NCBI GenBank assembly: GCA_945871455.1
Contig: CAMBXJ010000279.1
Coordinates: 1 to 6,070, forward strand
From: Asaia bogorensis
GTDB taxonomy: Bacteria; Pseudomonadota; Alphaproteobacteria; Acetobacterales; Acetobacteraceae
Reading direction: 5' to 3'
Length of the DNA: 6,070 bases
Below the pieces are notes generated by a model. It saw only the letters and a program-made list of their open reading frames with translations, had not been told where the DNA came from and ran no database searches. Position numbers and translations under genes: made by a program. Below, piece by piece: positions 6,006 to 6,070 of the stretch (within the stretch, counting starts at the first letter, position 1; the number at the start of each line of letters is the position of its first letter).

Positions 6006-6070
6006 TCAGCCCGCCCGCCGCAGGACGAACAATCCCTGCTCCCCAAACAGGTTCGCCAGCCGCGGAAACC
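6006..6070 (-). CDS. C-terminal end of an unidentified protein (partial)
   Basis: The minus strand entering from the right edge is open in a frame ending FPRLANLFGEQGLFVLRRAG and a TGA at 6008-6006. The mix of hydrophobic and charged residues looks like genuine protein, unlike the other two frames, and the stop is 18 bases before the FAD dehydrogenase start, suiting an operon. Only 20 residues are visible. The ending is loosely like the tails of some SAM-dependent methyltransferases, but this is too short to assign a family. Confidence 0.5.
   Translation of the reverse strand, partial: FPRLANLFGEQGLFVLRRAG

Overview
The window is a high-GC stretch of bacterial chromosome. Its two dispersed palindromes with CCGTCATGGC and ATGACGG-type ends resemble extragenic repeats of Alphaproteobacteria, and an Acetobacteraceae or Rhodospirillales-like host is my guess. 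That is an inference from repeat style and composition; no rRNA, tRNA or taxon-specific marker is present.

Layout, left to right. A complete GMC-family FAD oxidoreductase (choline/alcohol dehydrogenase type) lies on the minus strand at 16-1617. A divergent 224-base intergenic region (1618-1841) follows. A small VOC/glyoxalase-fold protein (1842-2282) is on the plus strand. After a 247-base gap, a dienelactone-hydrolase-type alpha/beta hydrolase (2530-3288) and a DUF6295-type protein (3300-3605) form a tight two-gene plus-strand unit, with the second ribosome binding site overlapping the first gene's stop codon. A 729-base convergent intergenic region (3606-4334) holds at least three palindromic structures but no convincing gene. 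A large COG2509-type FAD-dependent dehydrogenase (4335-5987) is on the minus strand, and its stop codon lies inside a terminator-like hairpin. At the right edge is the C-terminal tail of another minus-strand gene (6006-6070), 18 bases upstream of the FAD gene and probably in the same transcript.

Working together: the GMC oxidoreductase, VOC protein and dienelactone-hydrolase-like enzyme are all families used in catabolism of small organic molecules (alcohol oxidation, ring-cleavage or glyoxalase-like chemistry, ester or lactone hydrolysis). The cluster could be a small accessory catabolic locus, but no substrate can be assigned from sequence. The COG2509 protein appears unrelated to it.

I do not see a clear undescribed multi-gene system. 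The items most worth a second look are a Tat-signal-like peptide on the minus strand overlapping the VOC start (probable gene remnant), the pair of related palindromic repeats, the stop-codon hairpin, the Glu-to-His change in the hydrolase active-site region, and the hydrolase/DUF6295 pairing.
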